Shown here in pieces: positions 1 to 6,155 of a stretch of DNA of 7,231 nt. The stretch's first letter is position 1, and each line of letters opens with the position of its first letter. Source of the stretch: Chloroflexota bacterium (lineage in GTDB: Bacteria; Chloroflexota; Limnocylindria; P2-11E); contig JANXXG010000335.1 of assembly GCA_025350745.1 (NCBI GenBank), positions 1-7,231 of the forward strand, given 5' to 3'. Position numbers and translations under genes: made by a program. A model generated the notes under the pieces. That model was not told the origin of the DNA. It ran no database searches and saw only the letters and a list, made by a program, of their open reading frames with translations.

Positions 1-652
1 GGCCGCCGACGAACGCCTCGAACCAGGTGTGGAAGTCCATTGGCACATCGGGTGGCTCGATCGCGATGTCCGGGAGGTAGCCGAAGGTGTACCGCGCGGG
101 GATGTTCATCGCCCGGCAGAGTGCCACTGCGAGCAGCGCGAAGTCGCGGCATACGCCCGCGCGCTGCTGGTAGATGTCCCAGGCGGTCGTCGCGGGCGTC
201 GACGAGCCGTTCTTGAATTCGATGCTCGTGTGCACCCAGTCGCAGATCGCCTGGATCCGCGCCCAGGTCCGCGCGGTGCTCCCGAAGAGCTCCCAGGCCA
301 CATCCATCAGCTTGTCCGACTCGATATAGCGGCTCGGCAGGGTGAAGACGAGCGCATCGTCGGGAAGATCCTCGACCGCGTGCAGCGCGGCGTCGGGCAC
401 GACCGGGTCGGGCGTCTCCGGGATCTCGACCACGGCGTCATACCGGATGGTCGATGTGCCTTCCGGTGCGAGGAACCGCCAGCAGTTGTTGCCGTAGAGA
501 TCCTGGTACTCGTGGATCCCGAGCTCAGGGTCGGCCCAGGTGGACTCGTAGACCAGCACGTGATCGGCATCGGCCCGCGGCCGCACGAGCATGAGCGTGG
601 GCACGGGCGCGGTCGTCTCCCAGACGAACTCGCAGCCGACACGGATGCGCAT
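1..652 (-). CDS. Transglutaminase-like domain protein (partial, C-terminus off the window)
   Basis: The frame is open from ATG 652-650 to the window edge, giving 217 residues. About the first 115 residues form a presumed beta-rich N-terminal domain (opening MRIRVGCEFVWETT). The transglutaminase/protease-like core follows: WARIQAICDWVHTSIEF (130-146), then GVCRDFALLAVALCRAMNIPA (166-186), with C168 as predicted nucleophile, then FHTWFEAFVGG at 207-217 with H208 as predicted catalytic histidine. The third residue, an aspartate, would lie just beyond the edge. No signal peptide is seen, which suggests a cytoplasmic protein. It starts in the same frame as the methyltransferase, four codons after that gene's TAG, and no other start is possible between them; the Shine-Dalgarno signal is poor. 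Members act as cysteine peptidases, amidases or transglutaminases, and the substrate cannot be told. A functional link to complex I is not evident. Confidence 0.85.
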   Translation of the reverse strand, partial: MRIRVGCEFVWETTAPVPTLMLVRPRADADHVLVYESTWADPELGIHEYQDLYGNNCWRFLAPEGTSTIRYDAVVEIPETPDPVVPDAALHAVEDLPDDALVFTLPSRYIESDKLMDVAWELFGSTARTWARIQAICDWVHTSIEFKNGSSTPATTAWDIYQQRAGVCRDFALLAVALCRAMNIPARYTFGYLPDIAIEPPDVPMDFHTWFEAFVGG

Positions 653-661
653 CCGGAAAGT

Positions 662-1750
662 CTAGCGAGCCAGGAAGCGCAGACCATCGGCGGGAGCATC
701 CTTGGCAAAGCACAGGACCGCATACGCGCCGAGCCCGTTCGGCTCGAGCAGCACATCGATGGCCGAGCGCTTGCTCGCCGCCCGGAGCTGGTCCAGCGGG
801 TCCGTCGGCCGGCCGTACGCCTCCCGCACCCCCAGACCGATCAGCGCGTCGCGCTGGGTGGTGATGCCGGCAAGGGCCAGGCCGGCGCCTTCGGCCGCGC
901 GCCGGATGGCCGTGAAGTTCACGCTCGCTGTGAGGTCGTGCTCTCCGGGAGCCTCGAGCGCGTTCGACACGAGCCGGTGCCGGGAAAAGCCGCGAACGGT
1001 CCCCGCGCCCGCGCGAGTGAGGAGATCCGCTTCGTCGCCCCCGTAATCGATGACGAGCACGTAGCCCTGGCCGACCGACGCGGCGAGCTGGGCGATCCAG
1101 CTCTCTGCGCCCAGGCTCACCTCCCACCGCCCGCCGACGGGCAGGCTGTCCGGCACGCGATAGCGGAGGTCCGGGTGGCTCGGTGCCCGCAGCATCTCGA
1201 CGAGCGCGCCGTCCTTGACGTCCACGAAGACCTCACGGAGCCCCTCGTCGGCGCGCACCAGGACGTGGACCGGGAACGCATCGAGGACCTCGTTCGCGAA
1301 GACGACCCCGCGGATCGGCGCGAGGGTCCGGGCGACCGAGGCCCAGCGAAGCTCACGGCCTTCGAGGGCGAGGGCCTGCTGCTCGCGAAGCCGTGGCGAG
1401 ACCTCGATGATCGCCGGCCGCGCGCCACGACCCGCCTCCGGCCGGTCTTTCGTGAGCGCGTCGAGCAGGTCGCGCATCAGGATCCCCCGCCCCGCGCCGG
1501 CCTCGACGACATCCCATTGCGCCGGCTTGCCGATCGCGACCCAGCAATCGACGGCAGCGCGCGCGAGGGCCCGGCCGAACGCCGGGCCGAGCTCCGGGGA
1601 TGTCAGGAAGTCCGCACCGTCGAATCCGATGGCGGCCTTCGTCGTGTAGTAGCCATCCTTCTCGTCGTAGAGGGCCGCATCCATGTAGTCCGCGAACGTG
1701 ATCGGACCGCGGGCCTTGATGCGCTGGGCCAGGCGATCGAGGAGGGTCAC
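662..1750 (-). CDS. SAM-dependent methyltransferase, MidA/NDUFAF7 family
   Basis: A 362-residue class I methyltransferase of the MidA/NDUFAF7 family (Methyltransf_28). Family motifs appear in order: ITFADYMDAALYDEKDGYY (17-35), DFLTSPELGPAFG (47-59), the SAM-binding EAGAGRG (83-89), FANEVLDAFPV (151-161), LVIDYG (232-237), and EHDLTASVNFTAI (270-282). In mitochondria NDUFAF7 dimethylates an arginine of NDUFS2, the NuoD homologue, early in complex I assembly. Co-occurrence with nuoD in this gene run makes the same role plausible here, though it is inferred. Length is normal for the family and no motif looks broken. The start is GTG at 1750-1748, overlapping the phosphatase stop as GTGA, with no close Shine-Dalgarno signal, so translational coupling is likely. 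The stop is TAG at 662-664, nine bases before the next start. The target could also be another protein, as many bacteria without complex I subunits nearby carry homologues. Confidence 0.9.
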   Translation of the reverse strand: MTLLDRLAQRIKARGPITFADYMDAALYDEKDGYYTTKAAIGFDGADFLTSPELGPAFGRALARAAVDCWVAIGKPAQWDVVEAGAGRGILMRDLLDALTKDRPEAGRGARPAIIEVSPRLREQQALALEGRELRWASVARTLAPIRGVVFANEVLDAFPVHVLVRADEGLREVFVDVKDGALVEMLRAPSHPDLRYRVPDSLPVGGRWEVSLGAESWIAQLAASVGQGYVLVIDYGGDEADLLTRAGAGTVRGFSRHRLVSNALEAPGEHDLTASVNFTAIRRAAEGAGLALAGITTQRDALIGLGVREAYGRPTDPLDQLRAASKRSAIDVLLEPNGLGAYAVLCFAKDAPADGLRFLAR

Positions 1751-2469
1751 GCGAGCAGCATCGCGCGGATCGCCTCCAGCTGCTCAGGCAGTACGCCAGC
1801 GACCCGCAGATACGGCGCCCCACCGCCGAACGCCGAGCGCAGGGCGGCGAGGACCTCGGACATCACCCACGCGCGCCGCGCGATCGCATCGTCGATGTCG
1901 GCCGCGCGCTCCGGGTTGGCCGCCTTGAAGCGCGTGTAGTCCTCGGCGAGCTCGACGTCGCTTGCCACGTAATCGGCCACGATCTCCTCGTCCGGTGCAC
2001 CGATGGCCGCGAGCAGCGTCGCGATGACGATCCCTGTGCGATCCCTGCCGGCCAGGCAGTGCAGGACGACCCCTGGCTCGGACTCGGCGATGGCGATGAC
2101 CGCGACACCGAGACCCATCTCGGGGCCGGCGATGCGGCGCAGCTCGTCCGGCAAGGTGCCGTCAAGCGCCGCTCGGTGAAGGCCCATGACCCGCACCGCG
2201 GCAAACGGCGCGTGCCGGTACGCGAGACCCGCGCGGTATGGGCTTGGATCTGCCGCGACCTCCTCCTCGGTCCGGAGATCGACGACGCTCCGGATCCCGT
2301 GCGCCCGGATCGCCACGCGGCCGGCGGCGGAAAGGCCTCCGATGATCGACGCCCGCACGAGCCGACCGCGTGCGATCGTGGTCTCGGCACAGGTGATGCC
2401 GCCGAGATCGCGCACGTTGAGGCAGGCGTCCCAGACGAGACGCCGGTCGGACGGGGCTAGGCGTTCCAA
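1747..2469 (-). CDS. Tyrosine-protein phosphatase, HCxxGxDRTG family
   Basis: A 240-residue protein of the bacterial tyrosine/dual-specificity phosphatase family (Y_phosphatase3 type). The catalytic P-loop HCLAGRDRTG spans residues 137-146, with nucleophile C138 and phosphate-binding R144. Near the N-terminus NVRDLGG (18-24) and GRLVRAS (35-41) are the usual family openers, and SVVDLRTEEE (61-70) is also conserved. No signal peptide or membrane segment is visible, so it should be cytoplasmic. I chose TTG at 2469 as start because it leaves a short leader before NVRDLGG and has GGGA eight bases upstream; in-frame codons further up lie deep in the preceding gene. It overlaps that gene by 13 bases and shares a 4-base GTGA overlap with the methyltransferase downstream, implying co-translation. 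Substrates could be phosphotyrosine proteins or phosphoinositides; nothing here decides, and a direct role in complex I is not established. Confidence 0.87.
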   Translation of the reverse strand: MERLAPSDRRLVWDACLNVRDLGGITCAETTIARGRLVRASIIGGLSAAGRVAIRAHGIRSVVDLRTEEEVAADPSPYRAGLAYRHAPFAAVRVMGLHRAALDGTLPDELRRIAGPEMGLGVAVIAIAESEPGVVLHCLAGRDRTGIVIATLLAAIGAPDEEIVADYVASDVELAEDYTRFKAANPERAADIDDAIARRAWVMSEVLAALRSAFGGGAPYLRVAGVLPEQLEAIRAMLLA

Positions 2470-4871
2470 CGCGGTGGTCCCGGCGGACGGATCTCCGGGG
2501 GCCGGATCGCGTCGCGCTGCGAGTCGGCGGCGAGCGGGATGTGCTCGGACGGCTTCCAGGTGCGCGCCGCCGCGAGTTCCTCCTTCGCGAGGACCGTCAC
2601 GCCGAAGCGCTGGTACGTGGAGAGCTCGAAGTTGGGGGTTTCGCCGAGCGCGCCGTGCGGACACACCTCGACGCAGTCGCCGCAGTAGATGCAGCGCACG
2701 ACGTCGAGCTCGTAGGTCTGGAGATCGCGCTCCCGCATCATGAGCGCGCCGGTCGGGCACGTCTCGGCGCACGCACCACAGGACACGCAGTCGGTGTAGC
2801 TGAGCGAGACGTTCCACGGCGTCGTCACGATCGAGTCGTACCCGCTGCCCATGAGGCCGTAGCAGTTCGCGCCGATGACGTCCCGGCAGATCCGCACGCA
2901 CTGCGTGCAGTTGATGCACTTGTTGAGGTCGCGAAGGATGAAGTCGTGGCTGAAGTCGTACTCATAGTCGTGGTACTCGACCGGCTCGCCCCGGTGGAAC
3001 TTGTTCTCGGTAAGGCCGTGCTCGAGGGATAGCCGCTGGAGGTCGCATTGCCCGACGTCGGGGCACACGCACTGGAGGCAACGCGCCGCTTCCTTCTCAG
3101 CGGCCGCCTTGTCGTAGCCCTTCTCGATGAGCTCGAAGCTCTTGACCCGGTCCGCGAACGGCAGGAACGGCATCCGGACCTGCGGCTCCTCGGGCTTGTA
3201 GGGCACGATGTCGATGAGCTCGGGGACCTCTTCTTCCGCGCGGAGCTCCTCGGCAACGATCGACATGTCGTCACCGGCCAGGTAGCGGTCCATCGCCTTC
3301 GCGGCGAGCTTGCCCTGGGCAACGCACTGGATGACGGTGACCGGACCCATCTGTGCGTCACCGCCGGCGAAGACGCCGGGGCGGTCGGTCATGAGCGCGC
3401 CGCTCGCCACGATCGTCTCGCGGCGGGTCTTGCGTACACCGGGGGTCGTCTCCATCCAATCGAGCACGGGCGACTGGCCGATCGCCGGGATCACCGTGTC
3501 GCACTCGATGATGAACTCCGAGCCCTCGACCGGGACCGGTCGCTGGCGACCGCTCGCGTCGCGCTCGCCGAGGGCCATGCGCTGGAACTCGACGCCGCCG
3601 GCGCGGCCGTTCTTCTCGACGATCCGGACCGGCGCGGCGAAGAACTCGAGGGTGATCCCCTCGTGCTCGGCGTCGTCGACCTCGGTGTAATGGGCACCCA
3701 TCTCCTTGCGGCCTCGCCGATAGACGACGGTGACGTCGGCACCGAGCCGGCGTGAGCTCCGGGCGCAGTCGAACGTGGTGAAGCCGCCTCCGAGGACCAC
3801 GACCTTGTTCCCCTGCCCGACCGGCACGGGATCGCCCGAGGCGTTCTGGCGGAGGTAGCTGATCGCCTCGATGACTCCGGGCAGGTCCTCGCCCGGAATG
3901 CGCAGCGCGTTGCTGGTCCAGGCACCGATGCCGAGGAAGATCGCGTCATACCCCTGCGCGAATAGGTCGTCGATCGTGAAGTCCCGGCCGAGCTTCATGC
4001 CGCCCTTGAACTCCGCGTCGCGAAGCTGCCAGACGGAGTTGAGCTCCTTGTCGAGCTTCACCTTCGGGAGCCGGTACTCCGGGATCCCATACCGGAGCAT
4101 GCCGCCCTGCTTCTCCATCATGTCGAAGACCGTCACGGCGTGACCCTTCAGCGCGGCGTAATACGCGCAGGTCAGGCCGGCCGGGCCCGCGCCGATGACC
4201 GCGACCCGCTTGCCCGTCGTGGCCTCCTGCGGGAAGGGCGTCGGTGCGACATCCATCTCGAGGGACAGCTCGCCGCCATACCCGTGACACTGGCGGATGG
4301 CGATCTCCTCCTCGACGAGACCGCGACGGCAGACCTCCTGGCAGGGCGCCGGACAGACCAGTCCCAGGGCGTACGGGAACGGGAGGACCTCTTTCACCAG
4401 GCGCGCGGCCTCGACATGCTGGCCCTTGGCCATGAGCTCGAGGTACCCGGGGATGTCGATGTGTGTGGGGCAGCCGATCTGGCATGGGGGCATGCAGTAC
4501 GCGTTGTGGTCCGAGAGGATGTATTCGAGGTTCTGCTTGCGCATATCGAAGAGGCCGTTGCTCGTGGCGGTCACCTTCATGCCCGCTTCGGCCGGCAGGT
4601 GGCAGCTCGGCATCGGCCGGTCGTAGCCCTCGATCTCGACGAGGCACATCCGGCAGGCTGCGGCCGGCGCCAGCTTCTCGTCGTCGCAGAGCGTCGGCAC
4701 GTTGAAGCCAGCGCGCTGGGCGGCGCGGAGGATCGACTCGCCGACGACTGCGGTGACGACCTTCCCGTCGATCGTGATCTCGCAGATCGGCTGGCCCGAG
4801 GGGATCTCGCCGTGATGCGACACGGTGGGGATCTGCGACTCCGCGGGCTGGGTCTGTTCGATGAGGCTCAT
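2457..4871 (-). CDS. NuoG [2Fe-2S] / GltD-type FAD-NAD(P)H oxidoreductase / multi-[4Fe-4S] / NuoI C-terminal fusion
   Basis: An 804-residue redox protein that takes the place of NuoG. Residues about 28-105 form a NuoG/HydA-type [2Fe-2S] domain with cysteines 62, 73, 76 and 90. Residues 122-195 hold the N-terminal Fe-S domain of the GltD/NfnB family (CMPPCQIGC at 126-134, CPAPCQEVC at 173-181). A FAD Rossmann motif (GAGPAG, 227-232), an NAD(P)H Rossmann motif (GGGFTTFD, 361-368) followed by VVYRRGRKEMGA, and the closing GVFAGGD (499-505) give a complete GltD-like flavin core. More cysteine motifs follow: CLQCVC with C609; CINCTQCVRIC (652-662) and CVSCGACAETCP (695-706) of NuoG/HydA type; and CIYCGDCVEVCP (727-738) in a context (TYELDVVR before, FELSTYQR after) typical of the C-terminal half of NuoI. 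No molybdopterin-like domain is present. The YRR motif suggests NADP(H), but specificity is inferred. The likely role is passing electrons between NAD(P)H and the complex I cluster chain. The ATG at 4871 is the only start in frame before an upstream stop. Confidence 0.88.
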   Translation of the reverse strand: MSLIEQTQPAESQIPTVSHHGEIPSGQPICEITIDGKVVTAVVGESILRAAQRAGFNVPTLCDDEKLAPAAACRMCLVEIEGYDRPMPSCHLPAEAGMKVTATSNGLFDMRKQNLEYILSDHNAYCMPPCQIGCPTHIDIPGYLELMAKGQHVEAARLVKEVLPFPYALGLVCPAPCQEVCRRGLVEEEIAIRQCHGYGGELSLEMDVAPTPFPQEATTGKRVAVIGAGPAGLTCAYYAALKGHAVTVFDMMEKQGGMLRYGIPEYRLPKVKLDKELNSVWQLRDAEFKGGMKLGRDFTIDDLFAQGYDAIFLGIGAWTSNALRIPGEDLPGVIEAISYLRQNASGDPVPVGQGNKVVVLGGGFTTFDCARSSRRLGADVTVVYRRGRKEMGAHYTEVDDAEHEGITLEFFAAPVRIVEKNGRAGGVEFQRMALGERDASGRQRPVPVEGSEFIIECDTVIPAIGQSPVLDWMETTPGVRKTRRETIVASGALMTDRPGVFAGGDAQMGPVTVIQCVAQGKLAAKAMDRYLAGDDMSIVAEELRAEEEVPELIDIVPYKPEEPQVRMPFLPFADRVKSFELIEKGYDKAAAEKEAARCLQCVCPDVGQCDLQRLSLEHGLTENKFHRGEPVEYHDYEYDFSHDFILRDLNKCINCTQCVRICRDVIGANCYGLMGSGYDSIVTTPWNVSLSYTDCVSCGACAETCPTGALMMRERDLQTYELDVVRCIYCGDCVEVCPHGALGETPNFELSTYQRFGVTVLAKEELAAARTWKPSEHIPLAADSQRDAIRPPEIRPPGPPRWNA

Positions 4872-4891
4872 GGCTGCGATCCGCTCATCAT
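4868..4891 (-). other. Seven-codon mini-ORF 2 in the junction repeat
   Basis: The second repeat unit encodes MMSGSQP. Its ATG at 4891-4889 overlaps the stop of mini-ORF 1, and its TGA at 4870-4868 overlaps the ATG of the 804-codon gene, again as ATGA. Together they form a continuous stop/start relay from the NuoF-like gene to the next gene, which has no strong Shine-Dalgarno sequence of its own. Confidence 0.4.
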
Positions 4892-4911
4892 GGCTGCGAT
4901 CTGCTCATCAT
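4888..4911 (-). other. Seven-codon mini-ORF 1 in the junction repeat
   Basis: The ATG at 4911-4909 overlaps the TGA of the NuoF-like gene (4910-4908) as ATGA. It opens a frame encoding MMSRSQP and ends at TGA 4890-4888. It is probably a translational-coupling element rather than a functional peptide; translation is inferred, not shown. Confidence 0.4.
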
Positions 4912-6155
4912 GGCTGCGCCATCGTCTCATAACGCCGGGATCGGGCGGGAGCACAGGTGCCGGTCGGGCAGCGGTGGTCGGTGATGTGCGACGCGTAGTC
5001 GCCGGCGAACTCGCTCATGGTGGTGCGCAGGATGGACGCGCTGGTGATCCCGAAGCCGCAGAGCGAGAACCGGTCGAGATGATCGGCGAGCTCCCCAAGC
5101 CACGGTAGGTCGTCCGCCCGGCCGAGGTCCGAGTAGATGCCCTCGAGGATGCCTTCCACCCGCTTCGTCCCGACGCGGCAGGGCACGCAGATCCCGCAGG
5201 TCTCCTTCGCGAGGTAGTCGAACAGGTGGGCGGCCTCGTTCACGATGCACACGTCCGGCCCGATGACGCGGATCTGCGCTGACCCAAGATGCGTTCCCGC
5301 GGCCTTCAAGGTCTCGTAGTCGAAGACGACGCCGGTGCGGGTCGCGTTCAGGATGCCGCCGGTCGGTCCTCCGATGTGGAGCCCCTTCATCGTCGCCGCC
5401 GGCGATCCACCGGCGTGCTCCAGGATCTCCCCGACGGTCACGCCGAAGGCCACTTCGTACACCCCTGGCGAGCCCACTGCGCCGGTCACGGACACGAGCT
5501 TCGTTCCGGGCGTGGCGGCCGTGCCGACGCGCCTGAACGCCTCCGCGCCGTCACGCACGATCAGCGGGAGCGCCGCGAGCGTCTCGGCGCTCGAGATGAC
5601 CGTCGGCCGAAGGAGCAGACCCTGCGTCGCGGGATACGGCGGGCGTTGCCTGGCCATGGCGCGACGCGATTCCAGCACGGCGAGCAGCGCGCTCTCTTCG
5701 CCACCCATGAAGCCCCCGGGGCCGAGCGCGATCTCGACGACCAGATCACCCAGGCTGGACCGGGCGCTCGCCAGTGCACGCTCGACCGACGCGCGGGCCG
5801 CCGCGGCCTCGGGATGCAGATAGATGTAGCCGCTGGTCGCGCCGATGGCCGACGCCGCTATCGCGAGTCCCTCGATGACGAGGTCCGGCCTGGCGAGGAG
5901 GATCGTTCGCGACAGCGGGCTCCCGGGATCCGCGTCATAGGCGTTCGCGACGACATACGAGCTGCCGCCGCCCGCCGCGGCTCGGGCGGTCGCGAGCTTT
6001 CGGGCCAGTGGAAAGCCCCCGCCGCCGCGCCCGCGCAGGCCGCTCGCCTCGATGAGCGCGATGAGCTGCTCGGGACCCATCGCCCGCGCCCGATCGCGCT
6101 CGTGGGCCGCGGTGATCGGGGTGTCGAGGATCCGGTACGGCGTGCTAGTCGGCAA
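4908..6155 (-). CDS. NuoF/HydB-like flavo-iron-sulfur subunit with divergent FMN/NADH pocket
   Basis: A 415-residue homologue of NuoF (Nqo1), the subunit that in canonical complex I binds FMN and oxidises NADH. Residues 39-53 carry the glycine-rich flavin loop (GLRGRGGGGFPLARK), and 147-156 the GGFMGGEESA segment with the Gly-Glu-Glu kept. An SLBB-type region follows (about 219-250), then the [4Fe-4S] motif CGICVPC with cysteines 320, 323, 326 and a fourth at 366. The C-terminus has CPTGTC (396-401), a remnant of the ferredoxin tail seen in HydB-type proteins. Several usual nucleotide-site residues are changed: the CNADESEPG loop reads ANAYDADPG, and the paired asparagines of the INNVETLA motif are S188 and S189. 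The domain before the flavin loop is only about 38 residues. The start is TTG with a GGAG seven bases upstream, overlapping the previous gene by 11 bases. Homology is clear; whether it still binds FMN or oxidises NADH is open. Confidence 0.88.
   Translation of the reverse strand: MPTSTPYRILDTPITAAHERDRARAMGPEQLIALIEASGLRGRGGGGFPLARKLATARAAAGGGSSYVVANAYDADPGSPLSRTILLARPDLVIEGLAIAASAIGATSGYIYLHPEAAAARASVERALASARSSLGDLVVEIALGPGGFMGGEESALLAVLESRRAMARQRPPYPATQGLLLRPTVISSAETLAALPLIVRDGAEAFRRVGTAATPGTKLVSVTGAVGSPGVYEVAFGVTVGEILEHAGGSPAATMKGLHIGGPTGGILNATRTGVVFDYETLKAAGTHLGSAQIRVIGPDVCIVNEAAHLFDYLAKETCGICVPCRVGTKRVEGILEGIYSDLGRADDLPWLGELADHLDRFSLCGFGITSASILRTTMSEFAGDYASHITDHRCPTGTCAPARSRRYETMAQP

Larger units (their letters stand above)
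4866..4920 (-). repeat. 20-bp tandem repeat at a gene junction (two full units plus partial copies)
   Basis: On the plus strand, units at 4871-4890 and 4891-4910 differ by one base (c/t at 4882 and 4902). The first 8 bases of a third unit follow from 4911, and a shorter gctca copy precedes from 4866. On the minus strand the repeated core is cagccATGATGAGC, and the last copy reads cagccATGAGC. The array begins within the end of the NuoF-like gene and finishes at the start of the 804-codon gene, so it fills the whole junction. It looks like slippage duplication of an ancestral ATGA stop/start overlap. Confidence 0.9.

Noticed and set aside
29..1939. 636-codon open frame on the plus strand
   Set aside because: It lies antisense to three convincing genes (transglutaminase-like, methyltransferase, phosphatase), is very rich in Arg, Asp and Pro, and shows no recognisable domain. 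It is a GC-rich codon shadow.
2470..2919. Upstream extension of the phosphatase frame to an ATG at 2919
   Set aside because: The extension runs out of frame through the well-conserved Fe-S region of the 804-residue protein and has no homology of its own. The TTG at 2469 gives a family-typical N-terminus.
4866..4920. The tandem repeat as a CRISPR array or regulator-binding iterons
   Set aside because: Units are directly adjacent without spacers, only 20 bp long, and align exactly with gene stop and start codons.
4140..5108. 322-codon open frame on the plus strand
   Set aside because: It is antisense to the 804-codon gene and the end of the NuoF-like gene, with low-complexity Arg/Asp/Ala content and no motif.
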